A stretch of 64,000 nt of DNA from contig NZ_JAGSOJ010000003.1 of NCBI RefSeq assembly GCF_023684385.1, positions 620,001-684,000 of the forward strand. Reading direction: 5' to 3'. The DNA comes from Oceanirhabdus seepicola (GTDB taxonomy: Bacteria > Bacillota > Clostridia > Clostridiales > Clostridiaceae). Below are positions 1 to 8,398 of this stretch, in pieces (position 1 is the stretch's first letter; every line of letters starts with the position of its first letter). Both the position numbers and the translations under genes were made by a program. Below the pieces are notes generated by a model that had not been told where the DNA came from, did not search any database, and saw only the letters and a list, made by a program, of their open reading frames with translations.

Positions 1-1
1 G

Positions 2-517
2 GCTCTTAAAATAGCTGATAGAATTTGTATAATGAGGGATGGAGAAATAGTTCAATTAGATGTTCCAAATAGAATATTAAGTAATCCAGCGGATGAGTTT
101 GTTAAAAGTTTTATTGGAGAAGATAGGTTAAGCCAAGCAAAAGAATATCCAGAACTTGAAGATGTTATAGTCAAAGGGATTACAGTTAACCCTACTGATA
201 AATTAAGTGAGTGTATACGATTACTGCATAAAAATAAAATCAATAACCTGGTAGTTGTAGATGAAGATAATAAATATTTAGGTGCAGTTGCATCGTGGGA
301 TATCTATAAAAGTCATAAAAATAATGATTGTGAAATACAGGAAATTATGAGTGATGATTCAGTAAAAATAGACATTAATCAAAGTTTTGAAGAAGTGTTG
401 AATACTATTAGTAAAGCAGATTTTGGTTTTTTACCTGTAACTGATTCCTCAAACGAGTTAAGAGGGGTTATAACTAATGAGGTTTTAATTGGAAGCTTAG
501 CAGATAAAATATCATAA
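2..517 (+). CDS. opuCA: OpuCA-type ABC transporter ATP-binding subunit, C-terminal part (5' end outside window)
   Basis: The frame is open from base 2 with no start, so the gene begins upstream. The visible 171 residues start just after the nucleotide-binding core (ADRICIMRDGEIVQ, the end of an ABC ATPase domain) and continue into two CBS motifs, roughly residues 55-105 and 112-165 of the visible part. ATPase plus tandem CBS is the signature of OpuCA/ProV/OpuAA glycine-betaine or osmoprotectant importers, where the CBS pair senses ionic strength. The permease gene starts 19 bases after its stop and the binding protein follows, so it is the first gene of an operon. Substrate (betaine, carnitine or choline) cannot be read from the sequence. 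The Walker motifs lie outside the window. Confidence 0.9.
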   Translation, partial: ALKIADRICIMRDGEIVQLDVPNRILSNPADEFVKSFIGEDRLSQAKEYPELEDVIVKGITVNPTDKLSECIRLLHKNKINNLVVVDEDNKYLGAVASWDIYKSHKNNDCEIQEIMSDDSVKIDINQSFEEVLNTISKADFGFLPVTDSSNELRGVITNEVLIGSLADKIS

Positions 518-536
518 TTTGAGAAAGGAGTTTTTT

Positions 537-1193
537 ATGGATTCAAATAATTTATTTAATATGTTTATAGAAACAGTAAAAGGAAGATGGCCAGATATTT
601 TAAAGGCTTTAAGTCAACACTTGCAGTTGACATTAATTTCATTGGGGTTAGCAATATTAATCTCAGTACCTCTTGGAATATTTTTAACTAGACATAAAAG
701 GTTTGCAGATACGGTAATAGGTATAACTGCAGTTTTTCAAACTATTCCAAGTTTAGCATTGTTAGGATTTTTAATTCCTTTCTTAGGAATTGGAACTACT
801 CCAGCCATTGTTGCATTAACTATATATGGTTTATTACCAATATTGCGTAATACCTATACTGGAATAGTAGGGGTTGATAGTGCTCAAATAGAAGCAGGTA
901 AGGGGATGGGAATGACTTCTCTTCAAATATTATTTATGGTTGAAATACCATCAGCATTAAACATAATAATGGCAGGTATAAGAACTGCTACAGTATTAAT
1001 TATTGGAGTAACAACTTTAGCTTCCTTAGTTGGAGCTGGAGGATTAGGAGATTTGATTTTCAGAGGTATATCTTCTGTTAATTCAGGCTTAATATTAGCA
1101 GGGGCTGTTCCTGCTGCTCTATTAGCAATATTATTCGAGAATATCTTGAAGTGGTTTGAAAAAATAGTGACTCCAAAAGGACTAAAACAGTAA
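537..1193 (+). CDS. opuCB: OpuCB-type osmoprotectant ABC transporter permease
   Basis: A 218-residue hydrophobic protein of the BPD_transp_1 (MetI-like) fold. The cytoplasmic coupling loop is around EAGKGMGMTSLQILFMVEIP, and about five to six membrane segments are visible. I chose the ATG at 537 because GAGAAAGGAG ends six bases before it; an in-frame TTG at 519 has no ribosome binding site. It forms the membrane channel of the importer with the CBS-ATPase upstream and the lipoprotein downstream. Classical Bacillus OpuC has two permeases (CB and CD). Only one lies downstream here, so the channel may be a homodimer or the partner may lie upstream of the window. Confidence 0.9.
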   Translation: MDSNNLFNMFIETVKGRWPDILKALSQHLQLTLISLGLAILISVPLGIFLTRHKRFADTVIGITAVFQTIPSLALLGFLIPFLGIGTTPAIVALTIYGLLPILRNTYTGIVGVDSAQIEAGKGMGMTSLQILFMVEIPSALNIIMAGIRTATVLIIGVTTLASLVGAGGLGDLIFRGISSVNSGLILAGAVPAALLAILFENILKWFEKIVTPKGLKQ

Positions 1194-1242
1194 GTTTTTA
1201 TTAGGCTATTTGAAAATAAATTTTATTAGGAAGGTGAATTGT

Positions 1243-2133
1243 TTGAAAAAGTTATCAATTTTATTAATTATAATGACAGTATTAATGGCCTTTATAGGCT
1301 GTGGAAAATCAGTATCAGATAAAAAAGTTATAGTAGGTGGAAAAGATTTTACGGAACAGGATATTTTAGTACACTTGGTATCAGAGTTAATTGAGAATAA
1401 AACAGACATAGAGGTAGAAAGAAAATCATACTTAGGTGGTTCTAGTATTGTAGCTAAATCTATTGAAACTGGTGATTTAGATATGTACGTAGAATATACA
1501 GGAACAGCTCTAATAAGTGTATTAGGTGAATCAGTTATTAATGATCCTGATGAGGTATATAATTTAGTTAAGAAAAGGTATTCAGATGAAAAGCAAATTG
1601 ATTGGTTAAAATCATTAGGATTTAATAATACTTTTGCAATAACAATGAAGAAATCAAAAGCTGAAGAACTAGGAATAAAAACATTATCTGATCTAGCTGA
1701 GCATGCACCAAATCTTATTTTTGCTTCAACACAGGAATTTTTAGAGAGAAAAGATGGATACAAGTCAATGCAGAAAGTTTATGGAATTGAATTTAAAGAA
1801 GCTAAAGGTATGGATCCAGGTTTATGCTATGCTGCAGTAAAAGATGATAAAGCAGATGTTAATGTATCTTTTGCTACAGATGGAAGAATTCCAGCTTTTG
1901 AATTATTTATTTTAGAAGATGATAAAAGCTTCTTCCCACCATATTATGCTGCACCAATCATTAGACAGGATACTTTAGAAAAATATCCTGAATTAGAAGA
2001 AGTGATTAATTTATTAGCTGGTAAGTTAACTGATAGTGAAATGGCTAAGTTAAATGCAAGTGTAGATATAGATCATAAAGATCCTAAGACAGTTGCTAAA
2101 GAGTGGCTTAAAGCTAACGGGTTAATTGATTAA
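1243..2133 (+). CDS. opuCC: OpuCC-type osmoprotectant-binding lipoprotein
   Basis: A 296-residue substrate-binding protein of the OpuAC family (PF04069 type). The start is probably the TTG at 1243, preceded by AGGAAGGTG, rather than the TTG at 1210. It has a hydrophobic signal sequence and a lipobox (AFIGC), so the mature protein is anchored outside the membrane by a lipidated cysteine. Core motifs include VGGKDFTEQ at the N-terminus and MYVEYTGTAL, typical of QAC-type (choline/betaine) binding proteins. It is the last gene of the opu operon and a strong terminator follows. Regulation is not visible because the operon promoter is outside the window. Confidence 0.9.
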   Translation: MKKLSILLIIMTVLMAFIGCGKSVSDKKVIVGGKDFTEQDILVHLVSELIENKTDIEVERKSYLGGSSIVAKSIETGDLDMYVEYTGTALISVLGESVINDPDEVYNLVKKRYSDEKQIDWLKSLGFNNTFAITMKKSKAEELGIKTLSDLAEHAPNLIFASTQEFLERKDGYKSMQKVYGIEFKEAKGMDPGLCYAAVKDDKADVNVSFATDGRIPAFELFILEDDKSFFPPYYAAPIIRQDTLEKYPELEEVINLLAGKLTDSEMAKLNASVDIDHKDPKTVAKEWLKANGLID

Positions 2134-2182
2134 AATGAATACAACATACTTTATTTAACTTGAATAGTAAGCATAGTACATT

Positions 2183-2219
2183 CCCCGTAGTAATAAAAAC
2201 ACTACGGGGGATACTTTTT
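2183..2219 (+). terminator. Rho-independent terminator of the opu operon
   Basis: A perfect 9-bp stem CCCCGTAGT / ACTACGGGG with a nine-base loop, followed by a short T-run. It sits 50 bases after the opuCC stop. Confidence 0.85.
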
Positions 2220-2600
2220 GTTCTCATATTTAAGATAAATTTAGTTACTAATGTTTTATTGAAATCATAGTAAATGATTTAAAGAGTTATTTTAAAAATA
2301 TATCTGAAAATTATCAATAACCAAATGACCAAGAGCAAAGCTTATTGGTTTGAATAGGGCAAGCTTCCTATTTGTATAGCCAATAGATTGTAAAGTGTGG
2401 GAATCCACACGCCCATTTATGAAACCCTTAATATAGAGAATGGAATGTTGATATTTGTTTAATAAGATAAAAATGGTAATACATAAATGCCATGGGGAGA
2501 GTGATGTTTTGTACTCCTCTTGAATTATACAGTTTAATAATTATAGGTTATTGGAAGGTAAGTATTATATAGGTTAAATATAAAGTATGATTTTGTGAAT
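2220..2600. other. Non-coding stretch without recognisable genes
   Basis: AT-rich sequence with no supported ORF. Around 2395-2415 there is a small hairpin (GTGTGG gaa TCCACAC) and near 2340-2390 some short inverted pieces. These slightly resemble right ends of IS200/IS605-type elements, but I found no second copy in the window and do not call an element. Confidence 0.4.
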
Positions 2601-2601
2601 G

Positions 2602-2772
2602 GAGGTTAGAATACATTCAGCAATTAGTAGCCAATTATTAAATCCTAAAGGATGTCATTTCTGAGGAGAGTTATTTTAAAGAATAATTATTGATGAAGTT
2701 CTTAATAAATATGATTTTAATTATAAAAATGTAGTAGTTGAAAGAGAAAGAAATATAGGTGCAAAACATTAG
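2602..2772 (+). pseudogene. Remnant of a PD-(D/E)XK nuclease family protein
   Basis: One frame reads EVRIHSAISSQLLNPKG, then two stops, then IIIDEVLNKYDFNYKNVVVE and RERNIGAKH before a third stop. 'E-x-x-HS-x-x-x-x-x-LL-(D/N)P-x-G-x-H' is the N-terminal signature of the PDDEXK_4 nuclease family, found in defence and mobile loci. Three in-frame stops and the missing catalytic half show that it is dead. Nothing around it helps to place its original role. Confidence 0.55.
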
Positions 2773-3029
2773 TTCAATTTGAAACAGACTTAAAATAAGA
2801 ATGGGAAGAGGAAACAAGTAACTTAATAAAGCCTAATATTCTTATATTAGTGGTACTGGTGTGGAAAAAGTTATCTTATAAATATGGATTTTCTTGGAGG
2901 GTATAAAGAGCCATTCTTGACGATTAAATTCAGGTATGAGCCATTCACTAAAAGGTAAAGATGTGAAGGCATTTAATACAAGTAAAAAAGACAAAGAAAT
3001 GTGTTCCTATAATGAATACGACACATGCA

Positions 3030-3287
3030 GAATGTGTAATAGGAATACAACGGAAAGATACCTTGTAATCCTTGAATTCACGCACTTTACGAGCTTTTTT
3101 AACTTTAGCACAAAAGGTGATAATTTTAAGAATAAAGAGCAAATTAATGGTGTTAAGGTAAGAATTGGTATTTGATAGGGGATAAGGGGATACGTTAATC
3201 AAATTTAATATAAAGTAGAGAAAGACTATGAAGAGAGCTATTATAGCTTGAAAACTTCATGGTCTTTTTGTGTTTTATAAATTGTAT
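3030..3287. repeat. 260-bp dispersed repeat, copy 1 (ends in terminator-like hairpin)
   Basis: Nearly identical to 8399-8653, and its last 90 bases match 57001-57097. The first part (about 150 bases) differs from copy 2 at only a handful of positions. The end holds a hairpin AAAGACTATGAAG ... CTTCATGGTCTTT followed by TTGTG, a terminator shape. An open frame of 79 codons (2936-3175) runs into the repeat, but nothing supports it as a gene. Confidence 0.8.
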
Positions 3288-3397
3288 TTTTAAAGTAGAT
3301 GTTGATTATTATATATTGATGTTGATAAAAAATATAGGTATATTGGAATGTTTATGCGGGTTTAAAAGGAATATTTGGAATTTTGTAGAATACTACA

Positions 3398-3544
3398 ATG
3401 GAAGATAGACCGGTTTATTTGTTTGATGAATTGGCTGCTGATCAAAATCCAGCATTTGGAAAATTCTTTTATCAAACTCTTTTACCTGAAATGAAACAGG
3501 CAGGGAAGATAGTTCTTGTTATTAGCCATGATTGGAGAATCTAA
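3398..3544 (+). pseudogene. Fragment of a SyrD/YojI-type cyclic-peptide ABC exporter (ATPase C-terminus)
   Basis: The frame reads MEDRPVYLFDELAADQ, then NPAFGKFFYQTLLPEMKQAG, then KIVLVISHD. This is the Walker B / H-loop part of the cyclic peptide export ABC transporter family (SyrD/PvdE-like), whose members typically read LFDEWAADQDP..F and ISHDD. Everything upstream (membrane domain, Walker A, signature) is gone. Right after ISHD the sequence switches to the antisense of the IS110 transposase, so the gene was cut by that element or by a later deletion. Confidence 0.65.
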
Positions 3545-4339
3545 TTCATCAATAATTAGTTTGATTTGCTTATCAAGTTCAGAAATTTCATTTTGAACTG
3601 ATTGAATTAAACGAATAGTTTGTTGAAGTTCAAAAGATACTGCACGATTACTGGAGCCTATAGAACTGGAAGCTAGCGCTTTTAAGGTAATTGCTTTTTC
3701 TTTTCCATATTTACCTTTTGAGGCTTTCTTCAAAAGATTAGTCAGCTTTGTAAGATGGCATTTTTTAATTTCTTCAGGCGTTGGATATTCTAGAAACAGC
3801 ATATAAGAAGAATTTTGATGAATAGACCAAACTAAGCTAGGCAACTCAGGAAATGTAATGTCAATAAGACTTGTAAGAGATAATTTAAGTTTAGAGCGAT
3901 ATCCAATCATACGGTAACGGTGTCTTGCTAGTGACTTTAGCTCCTGAATCTGGTATGATACTGGTGAATAGGATTTTGATTCATCAGTAAAGAGCATAGT
4001 CGCAATAACCTTAGCATCGGTTTTATCTGTTTTTGTTTTCCTAAGAGTATGGGACTTACGGAAAAGATTAGTAGCTAATGGGTTTAGGATTTTAATACAA
4101 AACCCTTTGGAATGCAGATAGTTTGTGATATTAGTGCTGTAATGACCTGTTGATTCGAGTCCTATTTTTACGTTATTCAGATTTTTATCAGAAAGAAAAG
4201 AAATGATTCTAGAGTAAAGCATTTCAAATCCATCCAAAGAATTTGTAATACGTAAAGAATGGCAAAGAATTACACCATCAGAATCAACAATATAACAGTC
4301 GTGTTTGGTTTTGGCAACATCAATGCCAATAAAAAGCAT
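3482..4339 (-). pseudogene. IS110-family transposase, C-terminally truncated
   Basis: About 285 residues from the ATG at 4339, which has AAGGAG eight bases upstream; the open frame extends to 4381 without a second binding site. The N-terminus MLFIGIDVAKTKHDCYIVD and LRKTKTDKTDAKVIA are hallmarks of the DEDD (RuvC-like) recombinases of IS110. Family members are usually around 400 residues, with a C-terminal Transposase_20 domain carrying a catalytic serine. Here the match ends at LIIDELDSP, near 3535, and the last ~18 residues are antisense of the ABC-exporter fragment. The serine domain is therefore missing and the protein should be inactive for recombination. Confidence 0.85.
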
Positions 4340-4540
4340 ATAAATCAGCTCCTTATATTTTAGTACGCTATGATTATCCACGAACTCTATGTCGAATGTA
4401 TCCTTGCTATATATAAAACGTCATGCGTTATCTAACTAATTAACAATTAAACATAGAGCTGTGGTTAGATTCTCAAATAAATAGTCTTGCTGCATAGGGC
4501 AGCGTGCTATAGGTGTAATTACTAATCCACAGCGTCTAGA
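3535..4540 (-). mobile_element. Truncated IS110-family element
   Basis: It comprises the truncated transposase and about 200 bases of structured non-coding DNA upstream of its start. The transposase-distal end is lost at the junction near 3533-3537. The outer boundary of the leader side is uncertain (about 4535-4545). IS110 elements make no terminal inverted repeats, so the border cannot be read directly. Confidence 0.65.
4385..4533 (-). ncRNA. Candidate IS110 bridge RNA (two adjacent stem-loops upstream of transposase)
   Basis: The leader between the transposase start and the element edge folds into two abutting stem-loops. The first, 4458-4533, has an 11-bp closing stem (GCTGTGG+TTAG against CTAA+T+CCACAGC, one bulged base) with an inner GCTGC/GCAGC hairpin at 4489-4503. 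The second, 4385-4458, is closed by CTCTATGT/ACATAGAG and encloses about 58 bases. IS110 elements of the IS621 type encode a bridge RNA here, with a target-binding and a donor-binding loop. The arrangement matches that architecture. I could not check the loop bases against target and donor because the element ends are lost or undefined. Confidence 0.55.
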
Positions 4541-4618
4541 TATGATTATATAGAAAAATAATCAGAAAGGAAAATGTATAATGAATTTCCCTATGTTTTC
4601 ATTATACAAGGTGTAAAC

Positions 4619-6058
4619 ATGATAATAAACTGGAAACCCAATAGAGATTCAGATAAATCTCTTTACGATCAAATATACAACTACATAATAAATCAGATAT
4701 CAAATGGTGACTGGTACATTGATTCAAGACTCCCTTCAGAAAGAAAACTTGCTGAAGCTATGGAAGTAAATCGTAGCACAATAAGTAACGTATTGGATGA
4801 ATTAAAATCTGAAGGAGTACTTATATCTAGAGGAAGCAAGGGTACTTTTGTAGCAAACAACACTTGGTCAATCTTAGCTTCGACATCACAGCCTAACTGG
4901 AAAAAGTATCTTGACCAGGGTATTCATAAACCAAATCAAACTACAATACAAATGATAAACAAATACGAGTTTGAAGATGGTATGATCAGACTTGGTACAG
5001 GAGAAATATCTACAGACTTGTTTCCTACTGAATATGTAAATGAAATAATGTCAAATATAACCTTAAACTCGCTTAATTACGAAGAACCCCTTGGTTACAA
5101 GCCACTAAGGGAAGCAATATGTAAGTATTTGAGCAAGTTTGATATTGAGTTGAAACCTGAGCAGGTACTGATAGTATCCGGTTCATTACAGGCTCTGAGT
5201 CTTATTTCAATTGGTTTACTGCAACCAGGATCGACAGTATTTGTAGAAAAACCTTCCTATCTGAAATCACTCCATATCTTCCAGTCTGCAGGCATGAAGT
5301 TGAAGGAAATCTTGATGGATGAAGATGGTATTGACTTAAATGATTTAAGAAAGAAACTAAATAAATCCGGGACCAATATGTTATATACAATCCCTACTTT
5401 TCACAATCCTACAGGAATTGTTATGAACGAATCAAAACGCAAACAATTGATGGAAATAATTAAAGAATTTCAGTTACCTGTTATAGAAGATGATGCATAT
5501 GCAGACTTGTGGTTTTCAAAGGCTCCACCAAAACCACTTAAATCAATGGATGATTCTGGGAGTGTCTTATACACAGGAACTCTATCAAAATCATTTTCTC
5601 CCGGTCTTAGAATTGGTTGGATAGCTGGTTCAGAGTCTGTCATTGAGAGGCTTGGTGATATAAAAATGCAAACTGATTATGGTTCGAGCTCTATATCTCA
5701 ATTGATTGCATTTGAATGGTTTGACAAAGGATACCATGAGAGATATCAGATTGGTTTGAAATCATCATTGAAATCCAAATGTAAACTAGTTTTGGAGCTG
5801 TTGTCAACTCATTTTAGTGACATCGCCAAATGGCAGAAACCCAATGGGGGATTTTATATATGGGTCACATTAAAGAAAGATATTAACATGTTTAAACTTT
5901 TTGAAGATGCTCTAAAATCAAAACTTCTTATAAATCCAGGATATATCTACGACTTCAACGAAAACAACTCAATAAGACTCTCTATAGCATACGCAACTGG
6001 ATCAGAGCTTGAATATGGAATAAGAAAATTATCTGAAATAATAAGAAAATATTACTGA
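4619..6058 (+). CDS. MocR/GntR-family transcriptional regulator with aminotransferase-like domain
   Basis: About 479 residues from the ATG at 4619 (AAGGTG upstream). An earlier in-frame ATG at 4574 would add 15 residues that do not look like the family. Residues 1-70 form a GntR winged helix (SLYDQIYNYI, LPSERKLAEAMEVNRSTISN). From about residue 105 on there is a fold-type I aminotransferase domain with the PLP lysine in GTLSKSFSPGLRIGW. MocR proteins sense PLP-linked amino compounds and usually control a neighbour. Here the next gene, 99 bases on, is a LysE-type amino acid exporter, the likely target. Two direct repeats TTGGATGG lie in the gap. The protein appears intact. Confidence 0.88.
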   Translation: MIINWKPNRDSDKSLYDQIYNYIINQISNGDWYIDSRLPSERKLAEAMEVNRSTISNVLDELKSEGVLISRGSKGTFVANNTWSILASTSQPNWKKYLDQGIHKPNQTTIQMINKYEFEDGMIRLGTGEISTDLFPTEYVNEIMSNITLNSLNYEEPLGYKPLREAICKYLSKFDIELKPEQVLIVSGSLQALSLISIGLLQPGSTVFVEKPSYLKSLHIFQSAGMKLKEILMDEDGIDLNDLRKKLNKSGTNMLYTIPTFHNPTGIVMNESKRKQLMEIIKEFQLPVIEDDAYADLWFSKAPPKPLKSMDDSGSVLYTGTLSKSFSPGLRIGWIAGSESVIERLGDIKMQTDYGSSSISQLIAFEWFDKGYHERYQIGLKSSLKSKCKLVLELLSTHFSDIAKWQKPNGGFYIWVTLKKDINMFKLFEDALKSKLLINPGYIYDFNENNSIRLSIAYATGSELEYGIRKLSEIIRKYY

Positions 6059-6080
6059 GCCATCTTTAAGAAGTTAAATC

Positions 6081-6112
6081 TTGGATGGGTGAGAATTTTA
6101 TAGCTTGGATGG
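6081..6112 (+). promoter_or_regulatory. Direct repeat TTGGATGG x2, candidate MocR operator
   Basis: TTGGATGG occurs at 6081-6088 and 6105-6112, 24 bases apart, upstream of the lysE start. MocR-family regulators often bind direct repeats. The link to the upstream regulator is inferred from position only. Confidence 0.35.
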
Positions 6113-6157
6113 TTTCTAGATTGATCAATTCTGTTATATTAAATAAGAGGTGATTAA

Positions 6158-6769
6158 ATGAGTACATTTATACAAGGATGGCTTCTAGGAATAGCATATG
6201 TCGCACCTATAGGGATGCAAAATATGTATCTGATAAATACAGCTATAGAAAAAAGCAGAGCAAGAGCACTGCAAGTAGCACTTATAATGATTTTTTTTGA
6301 TATTACATTAGCATTAGCTTGTTTTATGGGTATTGGTTTAGTATTCGAACATGTTGCAATTTTAAGAGTCATAGTCATGGGAATCGGTAGTATAGCTGTC
6401 ATGTATATTGGTTATTCACTGATTGTTGCTAAGCCAAGCATGGAATCAAACAATGATTTTGAAAAACCTATTATGCAAATAATAGTATCCTGTTTTGTGG
6501 TTACTTGGTTGAATCCACAAGCTATAATAGATGGAACACTTTTACTCGGTGGTTTCAGAGCAACACTTGAAAATGCCAATGCTTCACTTTTCATATTTGG
6601 AGTTGCGATAGCTTCAACAATGTGGTTTTTAAGTATATCCACTCTTGTTTCGAAGTTCAAAAATGTATTTAATATAAAAATACTAAAAACTATAAATGTA
6701 TTATGTGGTTCGATACTGGTTTTCTTCGGACTAAAACTTGGCTTATCATTTATCGGGACTTTTCTTTAA
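6158..6769 (+). CDS. LysE/ArgO-family amino acid exporter
   Basis: A 203-residue membrane protein with about six hydrophobic segments. Its N-terminus (GWLLGIAYVAPIGMQNMYLI) is the LysE-superfamily signature for basic amino acid or related efflux. AAGAGGTG precedes the ATG by about six bases. It follows the MocR-type regulator in the same direction and is followed by a broken B3/4-domain gene. The same exporter plus B3/4 pairing is, as I recall, common in Firmicutes. The substrate is unknown; lysine or arginine is the family default. Confidence 0.85.
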   Translation: MSTFIQGWLLGIAYVAPIGMQNMYLINTAIEKSRARALQVALIMIFFDITLALACFMGIGLVFEHVAILRVIVMGIGSIAVMYIGYSLIVAKPSMESNNDFEKPIMQIIVSCFVVTWLNPQAIIDGTLLLGGFRATLENANASLFIFGVAIASTMWFLSISTLVSKFKNVFNIKILKTINVLCGSILVFFGLKLGLSFIGTFL

Positions 6770-6779
6770 GGAGACTAAA

Positions 6780-7116
6780 ATGAAAAAATAATCATTGATG
6801 ATAAGATATTTGAAACCTTTCCAGAAACACATATAGGTATAATTACCATCAAAGGATTTGACAACTCTTTGAGAACAAAATCCCATCAATCAATCCACTT
6901 GTTGATTTATACAATTCCATATCACTTAAACACGTATTCCCTTGTGGTGGTGAGGATCTTGACGAAACAAAAGGTGATATCATACTTACCTTTGCAGAAG
7001 GAAATGAAGAATTCAGACAAATCGGTTCAGATGTAAATGAACCACCCGAAATGAACGAAGATGTATACTTACACTTCGAGACTAGAAGCAAAGCGAATCT
7101 TCCTTTTGAATATTGA
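6780..7116 (+). pseudogene. Broken B3/4-domain (PheT-like) protein gene
   Basis: Reading frames here give KIIIDDKIFETFPETHIGI and then, in another frame, INPLVDLYNSISLKHVFP followed by CGGEDLD, KGDIILTF and IGSDVNEPPE. These are successive blocks of the B3/4 domain family, the stand-alone relative of the PheRS beta editing domain. The middle of the domain, about 60-70 residues, is deleted with a frameshift. The start ATG is followed by a stop two codons later, and the C-terminal block is cut short. It lies 10 bases after lysE, so it was once probably co-transcribed with it. Confidence 0.7.
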
Positions 7117-7262
7117 CTTCCTAGATATAACACATTAGAATTGTTTAAATGGAATTTTGGGTATCTTAGGGTTTGGCTGGATAAAAAAGCGTTGTTTTGG
7201 ATGGGTACAAGCTGTAGTAGTTTTGATATTGTAAATCATATACTAGTGAAAGGGTGATAAGG

Positions 7263-8177
7263 ATGCGTTTAAATTATAGTAAGAAGCAATATTTAGCAGA
7301 CATAAGTCTTGTTGTGTTTGCAATTTTACAAGGTGCTGCTTTCGTTGTAGGTAAAGATGCGTTGGATTCAATAACCCCAATGTTTCTGTTGGCTTATCGA
7401 TTTGGGATTGCAGCACTTTTCTTGTATGGATTCCTCTTTAAGTGGATTGGAAAATTAACCAAGGAAGATGTTGTTAAAGGAGTGATTGTTGGGACTGTAC
7501 TTTTTTCTGCTTTTACTGCACAAACATATGGTTTGTTATTTACAACCGCTTCGAAGCAAGGATTTTTATTAGCTACATATGTTGTGATGGTACCGTTTCT
7601 ATACTGGTTTGTTCATAAGAAACGTCCTCAATTAAAAGTTTTTGTAGGGAGTGTAATCACTATTATTGCAATTTATTTGATCTCTTTGCAAGGCTCATTA
7701 TCTTTAGAGTTGGGTGATGCTCTATCACTTCTCGGTGCTTTCTTATTCGGTGTACATATTTTATCCATTGAGTATTTTACGAAACATATGAATGTGTTCA
7801 AATTAGCCTTTGTGCAGATTATAGTAGCATTGGTATGGTCGCTGCTTACTGCTTTTATAACGGAGCCAATTCCGGTTATAATGAGCGGTAGAGTTTGGTA
7901 TTCGCTATTGTTTTTGGGAATATTCTCAACCTTTGTTTGTTTTACAATTCAAACTGTTGCTCAAAAATACACATCATCTACTCATGCGTCTATTATCATG
8001 TCCATGGAATCTGTGTTTGCTGCAATTCTTGGTGTAATGTTACTAGGGGAGATTATGACGAGAAATATAATAATAGGATGCTGTTTGATATTCATTGCTG
8101 TTCTCGTTATTGAATTGGATATTAAACCATTTGGAATTCGAAAATCTGAAGATGCATCTATAAAGGATGTTGATTAG
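7263..8177 (+). CDS. EamA/DMT-family transporter
   Basis: A 304-residue protein with about ten hydrophobic segments and two EamA repeats (first half from residue 10, second from about 155). The hallmark VFAILQGAAFVVGKDAL is at the N-terminus, and FTTASKQGFLLATYVVMVP and SSTHASIIMSMESVFAAILG sit at the repeat ends. I prefer the ATG at 7263, with AAAGGGTG upstream, over the GTG at 7254. DMT transporters of this type export metabolites or amino acids; the substrate is not predictable here. It stands alone, with a repeat-rich non-coding region after it. Confidence 0.85.
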   Translation: MRLNYSKKQYLADISLVVFAILQGAAFVVGKDALDSITPMFLLAYRFGIAALFLYGFLFKWIGKLTKEDVVKGVIVGTVLFSAFTAQTYGLLFTTASKQGFLLATYVVMVPFLYWFVHKKRPQLKVFVGSVITIIAIYLISLQGSLSLELGDALSLLGAFLFGVHILSIEYFTKHMNVFKLAFVQIIVALVWSLLTAFITEPIPVIMSGRVWYSLLFLGIFSTFVCFTIQTVAQKYTSSTHASIIMSMESVFAAILGVMLLGEIMTRNIIIGCCLIFIAVLVIELDIKPFGIRKSEDASIKDVD

Positions 8178-8398
8178 TAGATTTAAAGGACTTAGTATAA
8201 CATACAATAAACTCGCGTATTAATGGATTGATTGAAAATCTAACTTGTGTTTATTGCTTATTTTTTTTGATGTAGTCACTCAAGATAATCATCCTCATTG
8301 ATAGAATTGTGGATTTAATATTGAACAAAGTACAAGGCAAGAATTGTGAGATAAGATATTTTTCTAGTCGAATCTTTAAAGACTACTCTACCCATGTG

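Noticed and set aside
1206..1763. 185-codon minus-strand frame
   Set aside because: Antisense shadow of opuCC; no start signals.
2330..2470. IS605-type right end or other structured RNA
   Set aside because: A hairpin and some familiar-looking words, but no partner end, no ORF and no second copy in the window.
2936..3175. Open frame of 79 codons
   Set aside because: No ribosome binding site, half of it lies in the dispersed 260-bp repeat, and the second repeat copy does not keep the frame's start.
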